DNA from: an uncultured Oxalobacteraceae bacterium
Lineage (GTDB): Bacteria > Pseudomonadota > Gammaproteobacteria > Burkholderiales > Burkholderiaceae
Direction of reading: 5' to 3'
NCBI GenBank assembly: GCA_946480015.1
Contig: CAMLIL010000033.1
Location: forward strand, 1-54,616
DNA: 54,616 nt
The notes below the pieces were generated by a model. It saw nothing but the letters and a program-made list of their open reading frames with translations. It had not been told where the DNA came from and ran no database searches. The position numbers were made by a program, and so were the translations under genes. Shown piece after piece: positions 52,800-54,616 of the stretch. Within the stretch, counting starts at the first letter, position 1; every line of letters begins with the position of its first letter.

Positions 52800-54616
52800 A
52801 TGCTACAAGGCACCTACAATCCCGGGCTGATCCTGGCTTCGCTGTTCATCGCCAGTATTGCCTCTTACACCACGCTCGACCTGGCCGACCGTATTCGCGC
52901 CATCAAGGTCGGCCGCCGGGTGTACTGGCTGTGCGGCGGTGCCTTGTCGATGGGTTTGGGCATCTGGTCGATGCACTTTATCGGCATGCTGTCGTTCTCG
53001 CTGCCGATTCCGCTTGGCTACGACACCGCGGTTACCCTGTATTCGCTGGTGATCGCCGCCGTCATCTCGTATTTTGCGCTGGACGTGGCCACCCGGCCCG
53101 GCTTGACGGCGGCGCGTCTGGGTGGCAGTGGCACCTTGCTTGGCCTGGGCATTTCGGCCATGCACTATACCGGCATGGCCGCCATGCGCATGACGGCGAT
53201 CGAGTATTCGCCGCTGCTGCTGGTGACGTCGATCGTGATTGCCATCGTCGCCGCCACGGCGGCACTTTGGCTGGCCCATTCGATTCGTGGCCGCGACGGG
53301 CGCATGTTCTGGGTGTACCGGCCGCTGGCCGCGCTGGTGATGGGCTTGGCGATTACCGGCATGCATTTCACCGGCATGGCGGCGGTCAGTTTCCCGCTCG
53401 GTACGATCTGCCGTTCAGTCACCGACATCAACAGCAACTGGCTGGCCGTGTCGGTGGGTGGTTCCGCATTCGGCATTCTGAGCGTCACGGTGGTGCTGTC
53501 GATTCTCGACGCGCGGCTGGAGAGCCGCACGGCCCATTTCATTCGTCGCCTCAAGCACCAGGCCAGCCATGATGCGCTCACCGGGCTGGTCAACCGCAAG
53601 CACCTCACCGAGCGGCTGGAAGATGCCTGCACCGAACATCAGGCGCGCGGCGAGCGCTTTGCCGTGTTTTTCATCGACCTGGACGGCTTCAAGGCGATCA
53701 ACGATTCTTTCGGCCACAGTGCCGGGGACGCCGTGCTCAAGGAAGTCGGCAAGCGGCTGAGCGCAGCGGTGCGGCGCCACGATATGGTCGCCCGCTTCGG
53801 TGGCGACGAGTTCGTGGTCCTGATCGAAGCCATCGGCACGCTGGACGATGTCGCCCAGATCGGCGACAAGCTGCTGGCGTCCTTCAGCGCGGAATTCCAG
53901 CTGCCGGAAATAAATATGTGGCTGTCGCCCAGCATCGGCATCAGCGTCTATCCGGACCACGGCGACTCGACCGATGTCCTGCTGGGCCGGGCCGACGCGG
54001 CCATGTACCAGGTCAAGGAAAGCGGGCGCAACCATTACCGCTTTTATGAAGAGGCAATGAATGCCTCGGCCATCCGCAAGGTCAAGATTCAGCAGGGCAT
54101 CAAGGCGGCCCTCCATGAAGGCCAGTTCTTCCTGCTGTTCCAGCCCAAATTCGATTGCGTCGACGGCGCCATGGTCGGGGCCGAAGCGTTGTTGCGCTGG
54201 CATCACCCTGAACTGGGCGTCGTGTCCCCGACGGAGTTCATTCCTATCGCGGAAAAGTCGGGCCACATTATTTCGATCGGCAACTGGGTGCTCGACCAGG
54301 TCTGCGCGCAACTGCGCGTGTGGGAAGCCGAAGGCCAGCGTCCATTGCAGGTCGCCGTCAATCTCTCGCCCGTCCAACTGGGCGCTCCCTCGCTGGTCGA
54401 TGACATTCTGAACATTGTCCGCCAACACAGTGTCGACCCGGCCCATATCATGCTGGAGATTACTGAGTCGGCCGCCATGAGCAACGCCGAATTGACCCAC
54501 GCGACCATCGACAAGCTCAAGGCGGCCGGCTTCATGCTGGCCATCGACGATTTCGGCACCGGCTATTCAAGCCTGAGCTATCTGCAGGAATTCGGCATCC
54601 ACCAGCTCAAGGTGGA
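52800..54616 (+). CDS. MHYT-GGDEF-EAL cyclic di-GMP protein, 5' part (runs off the window)
   Basis: At least 605 residues, open to the window edge. The N-terminal MHYT membrane sensor has about seven helices with three motifs: MHFIGM (about 58), MHYTGM (about 121) and MHFTGM (about 188), thought to bind metal and sense oxygen, CO or NO. A GGDEF domain follows (ARFGGDEF, about 334-338, with an RRHD I-site five residues before). The EAL domain starts with AEALLRW (about 461-467) and has DDFGTGYSSL. Both catalytic motifs are intact, so it may make or degrade c-di-GMP. The C-terminal part of EAL is missing. The ATG at 52800 lacks a good ribosome site. Confidence 0.93.
   Translation, partial: MLQGTYNPGLILASLFIASIASYTTLDLADRIRAIKVGRRVYWLCGGALSMGLGIWSMHFIGMLSFSLPIPLGYDTAVTLYSLVIAAVISYFALDVATRPGLTAARLGGSGTLLGLGISAMHYTGMAAMRMTAIEYSPLLLVTSIVIAIVAATAALWLAHSIRGRDGRMFWVYRPLAALVMGLAITGMHFTGMAAVSFPLGTICRSVTDINSNWLAVSVGGSAFGILSVTVVLSILDARLESRTAHFIRRLKHQASHDALTGLVNRKHLTERLEDACTEHQARGERFAVFFIDLDGFKAINDSFGHSAGDAVLKEVGKRLSAAVRRHDMVARFGGDEFVVLIEAIGTLDDVAQIGDKLLASFSAEFQLPEINMWLSPSIGISVYPDHGDSTDVLLGRADAAMYQVKESGRNHYRFYEEAMNASAIRKVKIQQGIKAALHEGQFFLLFQPKFDCVDGAMVGAEALLRWHHPELGVVSPTEFIPIAEKSGHIISIGNWVLDQVCAQLRVWEAEGQRPLQVAVNLSPVQLGAPSLVDDILNIVRQHSVDPAHIMLEITESAAMSNAELTHATIDKLKAAGFMLAIDDFGTGYSSLSYLQEFGIHQLKV

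Noticed and set aside
1..54616. CRISPR arrays, tRNA or rRNA genes, insertion sequences, prophage genes
   Set aside because: Looked for direct-repeat arrays, RNA gene signatures and transposase or integrase motifs; none seen.

Overview
The window is GC-rich chromosomal DNA from a Gram-negative bacterium: it has outer-membrane TonB-dependent receptors, lipoproteins and PBP1A. Gene content and protein style suggest a plant-polysaccharide-degrading betaproteobacterium, most likely Oxalobacteraceae (Massilia/Duganella/Janthinobacterium group). That placement is inferred from recognised families, not from a database search. I saw no tRNA, rRNA, insertion sequence, phage or CRISPR array. Two genes run off the ends: mfd on the left and an MHYT-GGDEF-EAL protein on the right.

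Region 1 (1-6.2 kb, minus strand) is housekeeping: PBP1A, an HDOD protein, a 5'-nucleotidase translationally coupled to it, and mfd. Region 2 (6.3-18.3 kb) is mixed. It holds an OPT-family transporter, a DUF1566 lipoprotein, an SDR gene divergent from a LysR regulator, a POT peptide transporter, ppnN, a small coiled-coil membrane protein, a membrane diguanylate cyclase, a decayed Gfo/Idh/MocA oxidoreductase fragment and a CHMI-type isomerase.

Region 3 (18.3-37.0 kb) is the main catabolic block. On the plus strand a large TonB receptor is followed by GH35, a GH31 with a PA14-like insert, and GH2. On the minus strand an SGNH esterase-like lipoprotein is followed by a GH74 endo-xyloglucanase. 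This set matches the logic of known xyloglucan-utilisation loci. GH74 would cut the backbone, the esterase would deacetylate, the receptor would import oligosaccharides, and GH35, GH31 and GH2 would trim galactose and xylose. A second TonB receptor and a PepSY membrane protein, of the kind usually linked to siderophore or metal uptake, sit inside the block. Upstream of the first receptor is a 775-base regulatory region with a good sigma-70-like promoter and repeated operator-like motifs.

Region 4 (37.2-44.5 kb) has a Spx/ArsC-family reductase and then two convergent, tightly overlapping gene sets. These are DUF4254, GT2 and GT9 on plus, and a NodU/CmcH-type carbamoyltransferase, an N,N-dimethylformamidase-like protein and GT9 on minus. 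Together they look like a compact, possibly undescribed pathway for a carbamoylated surface glycan.

Region 5 (44.7-54.6 kb) has a tandem universal stress protein, an SGNH hydrolase, a LysR regulator divergent from an MFS exporter, a GH78-like and GH26 pair (the GH26 lipoprotein carries a CBM10-like module), and the truncated c-di-GMP protein.
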